Part shown: positions 1 to 8,631 of the stretch, one piece after another
Layout: each line of letters starts with the position of its first letter
How positions within the stretch are numbered: position 1 is the first letter of the stretch
From: JAHRAW01 sp965226545
Lineage (GTDB): Bacteria > Pseudomonadota > Gammaproteobacteria > Arenicellales > Poriferihabitantaceae
Direction: 5' to 3'
Length of the DNA stretch: 64,000 nucleotides
Assembly (NCBI GenBank): GCA_965226545.1
Contig: OZ245364.1
Coordinates: 2,604,001-2,668,000, forward strand
Made by a program: the position numbers and the translations under genes
The notes under the pieces: model-generated
The model's database searches: none
What the model saw: only the letters and a program-made list of their open reading frames with translations
Told to the model about the DNA's origin: nothing

Positions 1-2
1 TC

Positions 3-1064
3 GCGCCGGCTGCGTTGGCCGGCGACGGTTGGCAAGGCGCCGAAGTCGGCGTGCATGCCAAGTTGGACGGGCTTAAGCGCGTCAAACAAAAACTGGTTGC
101 GCCGCCGTTTTTGCCGCAACACGAGCAAACGCGCAGCGGCAAGCCGCGCATTATTGAAGTCGAGATGGTGATTAAGGAAAAGGAAATCGAAGTCGAGCCC
201 GGCGTTTTTATGTGGGCGTTCACTTATCAAGACAGCGTGCCGGGGCCGTTGATTGTTGCGCACGAAGGCGATTATGTTGAGTTGACCCTGATTAATCCGT
301 CGACCAATGTGTTGCCGCACAACATCGATTTTCACGCCGCCACCGGCGCGCTTGGCGGCGGCGGGTTGACGGTGGTGGCGCCCGGTCAACAAACGGTGTT
401 GCGCTGGAAGGCGATTCGTCCGGGCGTGTTTATTTATCATTGCGCGCCGGGCGGGGCGATGGTGCCGTGGCATGTTGTGCATGGCATGAACGGCGCGATT
501 ATGGTGCTGCCGAAAGGCGGCTTGAAAGATCCCGACGGCAAACCGATACGATACGACCGCGCGTATTACATCGGCGAACAGGATTTTTACATTCCCAAAG
601 ACGCGCAAGGCAAATACAAACGTTATCCGACGCCGGCGGCGTCGCTCAACGACGACTTGCGCGCGATGCGCACGTTGATTCCGACGCATGTTGTGTTCGG
701 TGAAAACACCACGGCCTTGGTCGGCGAAAACGCGATGCGCGCCGCCGTCGGCGAAACCGTGTTGTTCATTCATTCGCAAGCCAACCGCCAATCGTATCCG
801 CATCTCATCGGCGGACACGGCGAATATGTTTGGGAACGCGGCAATCTCGCCGACCCGCCGAGCGCGGATTTGGAGAGTTGGGTAATCGCCGCCGGCTCGG
901 CCGGGGCGTTCACTTATCGCTTCTTGCAGCCGGGCACTTATGCGTATTTGTCGCACAACTTGATTGAGGCGTTTTTGTTTGGCGCACTCGCCCACGTAAA
1001 AGTTTCCGGCAAGTGGAACAACGATTTGATGGAACAAGTGGTTGCACCGAGCGCGATTAAATAA
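3..1064 (+). CDS. nirK: Copper-containing nitrite reductase (NirK), 5' end outside window
   Basis: Periplasmic copper enzyme reducing nitrite to nitric oxide. The frame is open from base 3 and begins with an Ala-rich APAALA stretch that looks like the end of a signal peptide, so the true start lies upstream; the TTG at 15 is not a credible start. Counting residues from base 15, the copper ligands are visible: PHNIDFH gives His102 (type 1), Asp105 and His107 (type 2); YHCAPGG gives His142 (type 2) and Cys143 (type 1); PWHVVHGM gives His153 and Met158 (type 1). Catalytic His268 sits in IGGHGEYVW and type-2 His314 in YLSHNL. Both cupredoxin domains are complete. The gene ends just before a strong hairpin terminator. 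No other denitrification gene is in the window. Confidence 0.94.
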   Translation, partial: APAALAGDGWQGAEVGVHAKLDGLKRVKQKLVAPPFLPQHEQTRSGKPRIIEVEMVIKEKEIEVEPGVFMWAFTYQDSVPGPLIVAHEGDYVELTLINPSTNVLPHNIDFHAATGALGGGGLTVVAPGQQTVLRWKAIRPGVFIYHCAPGGAMVPWHVVHGMNGAIMVLPKGGLKDPDGKPIRYDRAYYIGEQDFYIPKDAQGKYKRYPTPAASLNDDLRAMRTLIPTHVVFGENTTALVGENAMRAAVGETVLFIHSQANRQSYPHLIGGHGEYVWERGNLADPPSADLESWVIAAGSAGAFTYRFLQPGTYAYLSHNLIEAFLFGALAHVKVSGKWNNDLMEQVVAPSAIK

Positions 1065-1082
1065 TTGCGCGGTTGACTCAAG

Positions 1083-1119
1083 AAATCGCCCGTACGGTCG
1101 ACGTGCGGGCGATTTTTTT
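1083..1119 (+). terminator. Rho-independent terminator after nirK
   Basis: A 10-bp perfect stem (AAATCGCCCG with CGGGCGATTT), extended by a few further pairs towards the loop, is followed by a run of T. It starts about 20 bases after the nirK stop codon. Confidence 0.85.
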
Positions 1120-1149
1120 GTTGCGCGTTATTTGTCGATAATCCTTTAT

Positions 1150-1265
1150 CGATGATGACTTGATGATTGTTTGATGATTGTTTGATGATAATGATTTGAT
1201 GATTATTATTTATCGATGATTGTGATGGTCATGATGACTATTTGCCGATGATGATTTGACGATGA
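1150..1265. repeat. Low-complexity TGATGATT-type repeat
   Basis: The gap between the convergent nirK and the AI-2E-family gene is filled with a degenerate repeat of units such as TGATGATT and TTTGATGA. No gene or RNA is seen in it. It belongs to the class of short-period repeats that fills many gaps in this window. Confidence 0.7.
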
Positions 1266-2327
1266 TTATTTTGACGCAGCCGAGTTGGCGTCGATGCGCG
1301 AGCCGAGCATAATCGCCATCCAGCGCGTTTCGCGATTGCTGTCCAAGGCGATTTTTAAGGCGATGGTCAGCGGCACCGACAACAACATCCCGACCGCACC
1401 GAGCACCCAACCCCATAAAATTAACGAGACAAACACCACCAAGGTCGACAAGCCCAAACCCTTGCCCATCAGACGCGGCTCGAGCAATGCGCCGATGAAC
1501 AGATTGACCGATGCATAAGCCAGCGCGGTTAAGACGCCGGCGCCGACGCCGATTTGCACCAACGCCAACAGCACCACCGGAATCGCGGCGATGACCGAGC
1601 CGATGTTGGGGATGAAGTTTAACAAGAACGCCGTCACCCCCCACAGCAGCGGATAATCCACGCCAATCAACCACAGCAACAGCGCAATCGTTGCGCCGGT
1701 CAACAAACTGGTGAGGGTTTTAATCGCCATGTAACGATTGACATTGCGCGCCGCATCGCGGAATCGATTGAGCGATTTTTCGGCGCTGCGCGCATCGGCG
1801 TGCGCGGCGCGCCACTTTGCCGGAATCGTCGGCGCTTCCAACAGGATGAACACCACGGTTAATAAAATTAACAAGCCGTTGGCCAACAAGGTTTGCATGC
1901 CGGCAAAAATCGTCCCGGCCAACCCGAGCAGTCGCGCCGGGTCGGCGTATTCACCGAGCAATTCACCCGGCAACGGCAAGCCGAATCGCGCGAGATGCGC
2001 CACCGCGGTTGCGCTCATCTCTTCGAGACGCGCCTGATACAACGGAAATCGCGCGACAAATTCCTGCGCCGATGAACCGATTAACGAACCGACCAACGCC
2101 ACCGCCGCGCAAAACACCGACAACACGCCGAGCAATGCAAGCGGACGCGGCATGCCTTTCGCCTGCAGCCAAGCGTACGGCGAGGCGACTAAGATTGAGA
2201 TAAACAACGCAAGCAACATCGACACCAACAACGGCGCGGCGATTTTCATTCCGCCGACGACAATCACAAATGCGGCCAGCGAAGTTAAGATGCGCGCCGG
2301 ATGCGGTTGGTTTGACGGCGTTTTCAT
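1266..2327 (-). CDS. AI-2E family transporter (PerM/TqsA-like permease)
   Basis: Inner-membrane protein of 353 residues with seven to eight hydrophobic segments, the usual size and layout for the AI-2E family (PF01594). Family hallmarks are a loop with NFIPNIGS and, near the C-terminus, EPRLMGKGLGLS followed by two hydrophobic helices. Members export autoinducer-2 or other small solutes or ions; the substrate cannot be told from sequence. Its ATG overlaps the stop of the upstream M48 protease gene by 4 bases, so the two are probably co-transcribed and translationally coupled. Confidence 0.88.
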   Translation of the reverse strand: MKTPSNQPHPARILTSLAAFVIVVGGMKIAAPLLVSMLLALFISILVASPYAWLQAKGMPRPLALLGVLSVFCAAVALVGSLIGSSAQEFVARFPLYQARLEEMSATAVAHLARFGLPLPGELLGEYADPARLLGLAGTIFAGMQTLLANGLLILLTVVFILLEAPTIPAKWRAAHADARSAEKSLNRFRDAARNVNRYMAIKTLTSLLTGATIALLLWLIGVDYPLLWGVTAFLLNFIPNIGSVIAAIPVVLLALVQIGVGAGVLTALAYASVNLFIGALLEPRLMGKGLGLSTLVVFVSLILWGWVLGAVGMLLSVPLTIALKIALDSNRETRWMAIMLGSRIDANSAASK

Positions 2328-3877
2328 TGCACCGCTTCGATGCGCACCGCCTGCGCGGTCGCCGTCACTACATCGTCGGGGTTGACGCTGAAGGGGATGC
2401 GGTGGGTGGCGCGCGGTGCGAGGCGTTGGATGTTTTGTTGGCTGCGATGCGGCTTGCCGTTGATGACCGTTTCAATCGTCAGCGTGATGTTGCGCAGGGT
2501 GTAATCAGTCGAGTTTTGCGCGTGCACGATGAGTTGATTATCAAAGCGCTCAATTTGCACGCGCACATACCGATGCGGCGCGTCGATTAAATCCAGTTTA
2601 ACAAACGCCTGTTGCGCCGATTCGCCAATCGCGCCGCCGCCGGCGCGCGCGCGGTCAAACAATTGTTTGGCATTGTCGCGTTCGCCGTTTTGTTGCGCCA
2701 ACTCGGCCAGCAGATAAGTCGCCTGCGCGGTCGGCAGCAATGCATTGCTGTTTTCCAAATCGCGCCGCGCCGCGGTGGTGCGACCGAGTTGTTTGCGCGC
2801 CGCGCCGCGTCCGAGGAAATGTTCGTAATAGCCCGGCGCGCCGGCCAGCGCAATCGCGCGGTCATAGGCGCGCACCGCATCGCGCGCGCGTTGTTGATGC
2901 ATCAACGCATGCCCGCGAATGCCGTGAAACATCGGCTCGCCGTCGGCACTGCGAATCGCCGCATCGATTTCGCCAAGCGCGGCGCGCGAATCTTTGGCGA
3001 GCAATTGCCGCGCGCGCGCGGCTTGCGCATACGCCGATTGGGTGTCGCGCAGATGCGCGGTCGCGCGCAGATAACGCGCCGCGCCCAATTCGCCGCCCGG
3101 CGGAAAATCGGCCAACGCTTCGCGATTGCGCTTGACGCGTTCGGTCGATGGCGGATGACTGGCGAACAATCCGTCGAGCCAATCGCGCTTTTGGTCTTTG
3201 GAAAACGCGACGAATTTTTCCTGCAAGGTAACCGCCGCGCGCGCGTCGTAGCCGGCCGCATGCATGTATTTCATCCCGTAATAATCCGCATCCAGTTCGG
3301 CGCTGCGGCTGTATTTTTTACCGACCAAACCGAGCGCGACATTGGCGCCGCCGATGGCGTATTGCGCATCGGATGAATCTTGCGCGGCGATGGCGACGCT
3401 GTTTTCAATCGCCGAGAACAACACGCCGCGTTGCCAGGCATGCGCGCCGTGCCGCGCCGCGGCATGCACGATTTCATGGGCGACGACCGCGGCCAATTCG
3501 GCTTCGTTTTCCAACGCAATCAACAAGCCGCGATTGAGCGCAATTTTGCCGCCGGGCAACGCCCAGGCATTCGGCGTACCGTCGTCCAACACGACAAATT
3601 CATACGGCAATTTTCGGTCGCTGACCGCGCTTAAACGTTGCCCGATTGTGTTTACATATTCGCTGAGTTCACGGTCGACGGTGTATTGCCCGCCGCCGGT
3701 TTGTTGCGCGGTTAAATAATTATCGATGCCCAAGTCGATTTCGGCGGAAGTCGACAACAACACGATTTCCTTTTTGCCGGTAACCGGATTGGTCGCACAA
3801 CCGCCGAGCAACAACAACGCCGCACCACACGACAACCAACGCCGCCACGGCGCATTGCATATCGAAGACGTTTGCAT
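2324..3877 (-). CDS. M48 family zinc metalloprotease lipoprotein with TPR repeats (BepA-like)
   Basis: 517 residues. An N-terminal signal with lipobox LLGGC (Cys27) predicts a lipoprotein facing the periplasm. The zinc site is HEIVH (134-138), with the third ligand probably Glu194 in AELDAD. After the peptidase domain, residues about 270-420 form TPR-like helices, as in BepA/YfgC, which controls quality of outer-membrane proteins such as LptD. The C-terminal ~90 residues look like a separate beta-rich domain not typical of BepA. The gene is coupled to the AI-2E-family gene by an ATGA overlap. Confidence 0.87.
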   Translation of the reverse strand: MQTSSICNAPWRRWLSCGAALLLLGGCATNPVTGKKEIVLLSTSAEIDLGIDNYLTAQQTGGGQYTVDRELSEYVNTIGQRLSAVSDRKLPYEFVVLDDGTPNAWALPGGKIALNRGLLIALENEAELAAVVAHEIVHAAARHGAHAWQRGVLFSAIENSVAIAAQDSSDAQYAIGGANVALGLVGKKYSRSAELDADYYGMKYMHAAGYDARAAVTLQEKFVAFSKDQKRDWLDGLFASHPPSTERVKRNREALADFPPGGELGAARYLRATAHLRDTQSAYAQAARARQLLAKDSRAALGEIDAAIRSADGEPMFHGIRGHALMHQQRARDAVRAYDRAIALAGAPGYYEHFLGRGAARKQLGRTTAARRDLENSNALLPTAQATYLLAELAQQNGERDNAKQLFDRARAGGGAIGESAQQAFVKLDLIDAPHRYVRVQIERFDNQLIVHAQNSTDYTLRNITLTIETVINGKPHRSQQNIQRLAPRATHRIPFSVNPDDVVTATAQAVRIEAVQ

Positions 3878-3935
3878 CGTTATCTCTTGGTCGCGCGGCG
3901 ATTGCGATTAAGGGTTAAGGTTGCGACGGCGTGAT

Positions 3936-4016
3936 TGCATTGCATCGCGCGATGCCGATTACTCGATGCAATTGGCGCGAAACCAATTACTCGATGCAAT
4001 TGCGCGATGCAATGCA
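3936..4016. repeat. Nested inverted and direct repeat between xsc and the M48 gene
   Basis: Perfect 15-bp inverted arms lie at 3936-3950 and 4002-4016 (GCATTGCATCGCGC core and its complement). Between them are two direct copies of ATTACTCGATGCAATTG, at about 3958 and 3986, and a smaller ATTGG/CCAAT inverted pair. It lies just past the xsc stop and upstream of the M48 start, so it could end or attenuate transcription, or be a REP-like element. Confidence 0.6.
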
Positions 4017-4043
4017 TATTAACGACGCCGATGCGCGCAAAGA

Positions 4044-5819
4044 TTAAACAAAATCTTTGTACTTCGGCAAGAAGCGCACTGGCTTGGACAGCGCATCGCG
4101 GCGGAACGGGTCGCCCAATTCGCGCGTGCACATCACTTCAATCACCGTGGTTTTGCCGCCGTTCATTTGCATATCGACCGCGCGGGTTAATGCCGGGCCG
4201 ACCTCGTCTAAGGTATCGACCGTGATTCCTTCGGTGCCCATCGAGCGCCCAATCTCGGCGAAACTCAATGCGCCCAATTCTTCGGCGACGAAGCGGCGTC
4301 CGTAAAAATCCACCTGATTTTTCTTCTCCGCGCCCCATTGCCGATTGTTAAACACCACGCCGGTAATCGGAATGTTGTGACGCACCGCGGTGATGATTTC
4401 GCTCATGCTCATCGTCCACGCGCCGTCGCCGGAATAAGCAATCGCCGGACGCGGGCGTTTTTCGGCGAGCGTCGCGCATTTGGCGCCAATCATCGCCGGC
4501 AACGAATAGCCGCAGTTGCCCCAAGTCATCGGCGCAATAAAACTGCGCGGCGAATCGAAGCGCAAATAACTGTTGGCAACCGCGCTGATGTTGCCGATGT
4601 CGGTCGACACCATCGCATCGTCCGGCATCGCCTTTTCCAATTCGCGCAACACTTGACGCGGATGCAGCCAGTTGCCGGATTCTTTTTTCTGTTCGGCAAT
4701 CATGTCCAAACTGTATTGGTCGGTTTCGTGAATCCACGAATTGAGTTCGTCTTCCCACGCGGCTTTTTCGGCGGCGACGATGTCGAGGCGCTGTTTGCGA
4801 TTGGCGTGACAAGCCGGCTTAACATTGGACAACCGCGCCGTCAATGCATCGGCCGCGGCGCCGGCATCGGCGCAGATGCCGCAGGTGATTTTTTTCACCA
4901 AGCCGAGCATTTTGTGGTCGGCGTCGACTTGAATGATTTTGGCGCCCGTAGGCCAATACTCGATGCCGTATTGCGGCAACGTGCCGAACGGCCCCAGCCG
5001 CGAGCCAAGCGCCAGCACAACATCGGCTTGATTGATGATTTTCATCGCCGCCTTGGCGCCGTGATACCCAAGCGGCCCGCACCACAGCCGATGACTCGCC
5101 GGAAATGAATCGTTGTGCAGATAACTGTTGACCACCGGCGCATCCAGCAACTCGGCCAATTTAACGCACGCCGGCACCGCATCGGCCATGACCACGCCGC
5201 CGCCCGACAAAATCACCGGGAATTTGGCTGCCGCCAACAATTCAGCCGCTTCGGCAAGCGATTGTTCGCCGCCGGGGCCGCGGTCGACGCGCATCGGCTG
5301 CGGGATGTCGATATCCAATTCGCCGTAAAAATAATCGCGCGGAATGTTCAACTGCGTCGGCCCGTTCTCCGCCATCGCGCGGTCAAAACAACGCGCGGTG
5401 AATTCGGCGATGCGGTTGGGGTTGTTGACATGCCCTTGGTATTTAACGAATTCCTGAAACATCGGCAGTTGATTGGCTTCTTGAAAGCCGCCCAACCCCA
5501 TGCCCATCGTGCCGCTTTCCGGGGTAATCATCACCACCGGCGAATGCGCCCAATAGGCCGCGGCGATGGCGGTTACGCAATTGCTGATGCCGGGCCCGTT
5601 CTGCCCAATCACAACACCATGCCGCCCGCTGGCGCGCGCATAGCCGTCGGCCATGTGCCCCGCGCCTTGTTCATGCACCACCGGCACAAGTTTGATTCCA
5701 GCCGGCGCAAAGATATCCATCGAATCCATAAACGCCGAACCCATGATGCCAAAAATTTCGGTTACGCCATTGGCGGCGAGAGTTTCAACAAACGCTTCGG
5801 AGGGGGTCATTTTGGGCAT
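4044..5819 (-). CDS. xsc: Sulfoacetaldehyde acetyltransferase (Xsc)
   Basis: ThDP-dependent cytoplasmic enzyme (EC 2.3.3.15) converting sulfoacetaldehyde plus phosphate into acetyl phosphate and sulfite, the central step of taurine and isethionate dissimilation. About 591 residues with three domains: Pyr (VHEQGAGHMADGYARASG), a central domain, and PP with the ThDP/Mg motif (SGDGAWTMSMSE ... FNNRQWGAEKK). The Trp/Gly-rich context GFQEANQLPMFQEFVKYQGH is typical of Xsc rather than acetolactate synthase. I start at the ATG at 5819 because GAGG precedes it by 9 bases; a TTG 15 bases earlier is possible. No taurine transporter, Tpa/Ald-type taurine dehydrogenase or pta lies adjacent, but alanine dehydrogenase is 1.4 kb upstream, an enzyme that regenerates pyruvate in taurine:pyruvate aminotransferase routes. 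Confidence 0.92.
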   Translation of the reverse strand: MPKMTPSEAFVETLAANGVTEIFGIMGSAFMDSMDIFAPAGIKLVPVVHEQGAGHMADGYARASGRHGVVIGQNGPGISNCVTAIAAAYWAHSPVVMITPESGTMGMGLGGFQEANQLPMFQEFVKYQGHVNNPNRIAEFTARCFDRAMAENGPTQLNIPRDYFYGELDIDIPQPMRVDRGPGGEQSLAEAAELLAAAKFPVILSGGGVVMADAVPACVKLAELLDAPVVNSYLHNDSFPASHRLWCGPLGYHGAKAAMKIINQADVVLALGSRLGPFGTLPQYGIEYWPTGAKIIQVDADHKMLGLVKKITCGICADAGAAADALTARLSNVKPACHANRKQRLDIVAAEKAAWEDELNSWIHETDQYSLDMIAEQKKESGNWLHPRQVLRELEKAMPDDAMVSTDIGNISAVANSYLRFDSPRSFIAPMTWGNCGYSLPAMIGAKCATLAEKRPRPAIAYSGDGAWTMSMSEIITAVRHNIPITGVVFNNRQWGAEKKNQVDFYGRRFVAEELGALSFAEIGRSMGTEGITVDTLDEVGPALTRAVDMQMNGGKTTVIEVMCTRELGDPFRRDALSKPVRFLPKYKDFV

Positions 5820-6038
5820 TTCGAAAATCCTCAATCATTCAAAGGTGATTAAAAAATTAAACATCAACCAAACATCAACGATGTTAATCTCGAATTAAAT
5901 TCAACATTTAATCAAATGTTAAATCAACCATAAAAAAGCGCACGGACGTTAATGTCGGCGCATGCTTGCGACCGCAAACTGTAATCGTAGCACAACCCAA
6001 CCCGCAAGCGACGCCTTAACCCATGCGGTGTACGTCGC

Positions 6039-6671
6039 TTAATTGCCCGCCGCAATTTTATCCACCCAGTCGTCTTGTCGCGCTTTGCTTTGTTGCGGCT
6101 TGCCTTGTTGCGACTGGACTTGTTGCAAATATTGGACGCGCTTGGAGAATTTAATGGCTTTATCAAAATAGGCGCGCGCCTCATCGCCGCATTTCGCAAC
6201 CAACGCTTCGACATCACCCGCCGATTTAATGTTAACCATTTTGTCGTCGACGGCAAAATACACCCGCGACGACTTGCCTTGCGCAAGCATATTAAGCGCG
6301 TTGTTTAATGTGCCTTTGCTCTTGCCGTACCACAACATCAAGCCGTAATCGGCATCGCGACTCATCGCCGCGTCTTTTTGCGCGAAATAAGAAAAATCCT
6401 TGCGCGCGCCGTTCGCTTCAATCGCGCACACTTCCCAATCGCCGACATTATTACGGCATTTATCGCCCATGCAATAAACGACGACGTTTTTGTAACTTTC
6501 GCGGTGCATAAACGTCTGCACCGCCTTATCCGCACCGCCGGCGTCGCCAACCAACACGGTGAATTGCTTGTCGATAATGCCGCGCAAATTTTCACACACG
6601 GTCTCGTTCAAATACACCATCGCACGCGAGCCGCTGATGAAAATTTTTTTGTTGTTGGCAAGAGATTTCAT
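6039..6671 (-). CDS. SLOG-superfamily (YspA-like) nucleotide-binding protein
   Basis: About 210 residues. The N-terminus (KKIFISGSRA) and VLVGDAGGADKAVQ form the Rossmann-type nucleotide-binding signature of SLOG proteins, followed by a conserved DKCRNNVGDWE and YGLMLWYGKSKGTLNN block. SLOG proteins bind or process nucleotide derivatives and often occur with defence or stress genes; the exact role is unknown. I choose the ATG at 6671 because GGTGA precedes it by 8 bases and homologous SLOG proteins start close to the first beta strand. The C-terminal tail is Gln/Lys-rich (about 190-205). Base use is less GC-biased than in the neighbouring ald, suggesting acquired DNA. Confidence 0.7.
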   Translation of the reverse strand: MKSLANNKKIFISGSRAMVYLNETVCENLRGIIDKQFTVLVGDAGGADKAVQTFMHRESYKNVVVYCMGDKCRNNVGDWEVCAIEANGARKDFSYFAQKDAAMSRDADYGLMLWYGKSKGTLNNALNMLAQGKSSRVYFAVDDKMVNIKSAGDVEALVAKCGDEARAYFDKAIKFSKRVQYLQQVQSQQGKPQQSKARQDDWVDKIAAGN

Positions 6672-6798
6672 CGTCAACATCACCGTCGCGCCAACGCACT
6701 TCCCACTGACCGCATCGCGCGCCGTCAAGATAACCGTCGGTCGAATCATCGGAATCATTTGGGATATGCGTCCAAACGCAATTCGGCTGTTCGCTCAT
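6592..6798 (-). CDS. Small acidic ORF coupled to the DNA glycosylase gene
   Basis: 68 codons. The ATG overlaps the stop codon of the upstream glycosylase gene (ATGA), but the 3' end overlaps the SLOG coding region by about 80 bases in another frame. The product is Asp/Trp-rich (QWEVRWRDGDVDDE) with three Cys. I do not recognise a family. The coupling favours a real gene; the long overlap argues against it. It could also be the remnant of a frame-shifted N-terminal extension of the SLOG protein. Confidence 0.35.
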   Translation of the reverse strand: MSEQPNCVWTHIPNDSDDSTDGYLDGARCGQWEVRWRDGDVDDEISCQQQKNFHQRLACDGVFERDRV

Positions 6799-7217
6799 CG
6801 GAGTAGCCGCCGCGCCGCGCTTTTTCTGTACCAATTCGGTTTCATATTAATTTTCTCGCGCAGACGTTTGCGGATGATTTTAAAATCCGCCATTTGCGGA
6901 GTCCAGTTTTTATACAGCCCATTTTGCCTAAAAATTTCCGCAGGGAAGACGCGCGCACGGTCGGGGTTAAACCCGCGTCGTTTCATTTCATACACGAGTT
7001 TTTGATAACGCAAGTGCAGGTATTTTCCCTTGTCGTAGAAAAAATACACATGTCCCGCGTTTAAGCAAAATCGCTTTGGCACTTTGTCCGCTTGAAAACC
7101 GTGTTGGCTTTTGAGCGTACGCCGCAATGCGCCGGCGACCATAAAAATCTCGCGGTATTCGGCGATGAGATGCTGGTCGGTTAATTCACTCGGCGCAATG
7201 AGGTTAATGCGCGTCAC
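6795..7217 (-). CDS. Pyrimidine dimer DNA glycosylase / T4 endonuclease V-like
   Basis: 140 residues, the size of T4 DenV. It begins MTRINLI...DQHLIAEYRE, so the N-terminal nucleophile Thr2 (after Met removal), Arg3, His16, Arg22 and catalytic Glu23 are in register with the phage enzyme. Later conserved blocks are GHVYFFYDKGKYLHLRY and a C-terminal KPNWYR. The enzyme cleaves the glycosidic bond at UV-induced pyrimidine dimers and nicks the strand. The start is GTG, overlapping the ald stop (GTGA), so it is translated from the ald transcript. The family is common in phages and is patchy in bacteria. Confidence 0.85.
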   Translation of the reverse strand: MTRINLIAPSELTDQHLIAEYREIFMVAGALRRTLKSQHGFQADKVPKRFCLNAGHVYFFYDKGKYLHLRYQKLVYEMKRRGFNPDRARVFPAEIFRQNGLYKNWTPQMADFKIIRKRLREKINMKPNWYRKSAARRLLR

Positions 7218-8332
7218 TTTTTCAACGCATCCACCGCATCAACAAATTCATACCCCAACTCCTCGGCGACGCTTTGATAGGTGACCATGCCGGCATGCAC
7301 ATTCAAACCGTTGCGCAAATGCGGGTCGTCCAGCAACGCGCGTTTGGCGCCTTTGTTGGCGAGGTCGAGGGCGAATGGCAAGGTGGCGTTGTTTAGCGCA
7401 TAGGTCGAAGTGCGCGGTACGCCGCCGGGCATGTTGGCGACGCAATAATGCACGACGCCGTCTACCACGAAGGTTGGCTCGGCGTGGGTGGTGGGTTTGG
7501 AGGTTTCGCAGCAGCCGCCTTGGTCGATGGCGACATCGACAATCACCGCACCGTGTTTCATTCGCTTGACCATCTCGGCGGTTACCAACTTGGGCGCTTC
7601 GGCGCCGGGAATCAGCACGCCGCCGACCACCAAATCGGCGTCGAGTACATGGCGTTCGAGCGCATCGGCGGTCGAATACACCGTGTTGGTCGACCGCCCG
7701 AATTGCGCCCAATGGCGTTCGAGGGCGGCGAGATTGTTGTCCAGCACCCAAACATCGGCGCCCATGCCGACGGCGATGTGCGTGGCGTGCGTGCCGACCA
7801 CGCCGGCGCCGAGTATCACCACCTTGGCCGGGTCGACCCCGGGCACGCCGCCGAGCAACATGCCCAGCCCGCCGTGCGGTTGTTCGAGGCAATAGGCGCC
7901 GGCTTGCACCGACATTCGCCCGGCGACTTTGGACATCGGCGCCAGCAACGGCAACCCGCCATGCGGCGAGGTGACCGTTTCATAAGCGACGCAGGTTGCG
8001 CCGCTGTCGACCAATTCGCGGGTTTGCTCCGCATCCGGCGCAAGGTGCAGATAGGTGTACAGCAATTGCCCGGCGCGCAACATCGCGCGTTCGGACGCCT
8101 GCGGTTCTTTGACCTTGATAATCATCTCGGCGGTCGCGAAAATTTCCGCGGCGGTGGGCGCAATGCGCGCGCCGGCCGATTGATAGGATTCGTCGCTTGC
8201 GCCGATGCCGACGCCGGCATTGGTTTCCACCGCGACTTGATGGCCGTGCTTGACCATCTCGCGCACACTGGCCGGCGCCAAGCCGACTCGGTATTCGTGG
8301 TTTTTAATTTCTTTGGGTACGCCAATTTGCAT
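7214..8332 (-). CDS. ald: Alanine dehydrogenase
   Basis: 372 residues, normal length for Ald (EC 1.4.1.1), which interconverts L-alanine and pyruvate plus ammonia with NAD. The N-terminus MQIGVPKEIKNHEYRVGLAP carries the substrate-binding Arg15; the nucleotide fold shows GAGVVGTHA and an acidic residue after the second strand (VWVLDNN). NMPGGVPRTST near the C-terminus is a family signature. A ribosome-binding site (AGAGG) lies 8-9 bases before the ATG. It heads a coupled run with the glycosylase and SLOG genes. With xsc nearby it may support amino-group removal during taurine use, which is inference. Confidence 0.95.
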   Translation of the reverse strand: MQIGVPKEIKNHEYRVGLAPASVREMVKHGHQVAVETNAGVGIGASDESYQSAGARIAPTAAEIFATAEMIIKVKEPQASERAMLRAGQLLYTYLHLAPDAEQTRELVDSGATCVAYETVTSPHGGLPLLAPMSKVAGRMSVQAGAYCLEQPHGGLGMLLGGVPGVDPAKVVILGAGVVGTHATHIAVGMGADVWVLDNNLAALERHWAQFGRSTNTVYSTADALERHVLDADLVVGGVLIPGAEAPKLVTAEMVKRMKHGAVIVDVAIDQGGCCETSKPTTHAEPTFVVDGVVHYCVANMPGGVPRTSTYALNNATLPFALDLANKGAKRALLDDPHLRNGLNVHAGMVTYQSVAEELGYEFVDAVDALKK

Positions 8333-8594
8333 AAATCAACCTCTTGTCCGTCGCAGTACGGTGGTGGTTAAACGAATGTTAGTCAATCGAATTAAATTTC
8401 GCATTAAACTTCGCATTAAAAATTGAATGCGGGGTTAATGTGATTTTAATGGAAGTGCAGGTTAAGGTTAATGGGTTAATGTAATTTTAAGTTAAGTTTA
8501 AGTTAAGTTTAATTTAAATTAGTAACGCAAGCAAACCAATTATACGAATTTAATAAAGCGAATCATCGACCCAACCGCAGGCGAATTTTAACCA
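8333..8594. repeat. AT-rich repeat gap between ald and the Nudix gene
   Basis: A divergent intergenic region of AT-rich degenerate repeats, including GCATTAAA units and AAGTTAAGTTT units in tandem. The ald ribosome-binding site is at its left end. I see no gene in it. Confidence 0.55.
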
Positions 8595-8624
8595 ATGCCA
8601 ACGGATGCAAACGGCGCGTATAAT
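8595..8624 (+). promoter_or_regulatory. Putative promoter of the Nudix gene (leaderless)
   Basis: Perfect -10 TATAAT at 8619-8624, with a weak -35 ATGCCA at 8595-8600 and an 18-base spacer. The -10 ends 7 bases before the ATG at 8632, so transcription would begin at or next to the start codon. Confidence 0.55.
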
Positions 8625-8631
8625 CGCGGAC

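Noticed and set aside
15..1064. TTG at 15 as the nirK start
   Set aside because: The frame is open further upstream and the preceding residues look like a signal peptide end, so the gene begins before the window.
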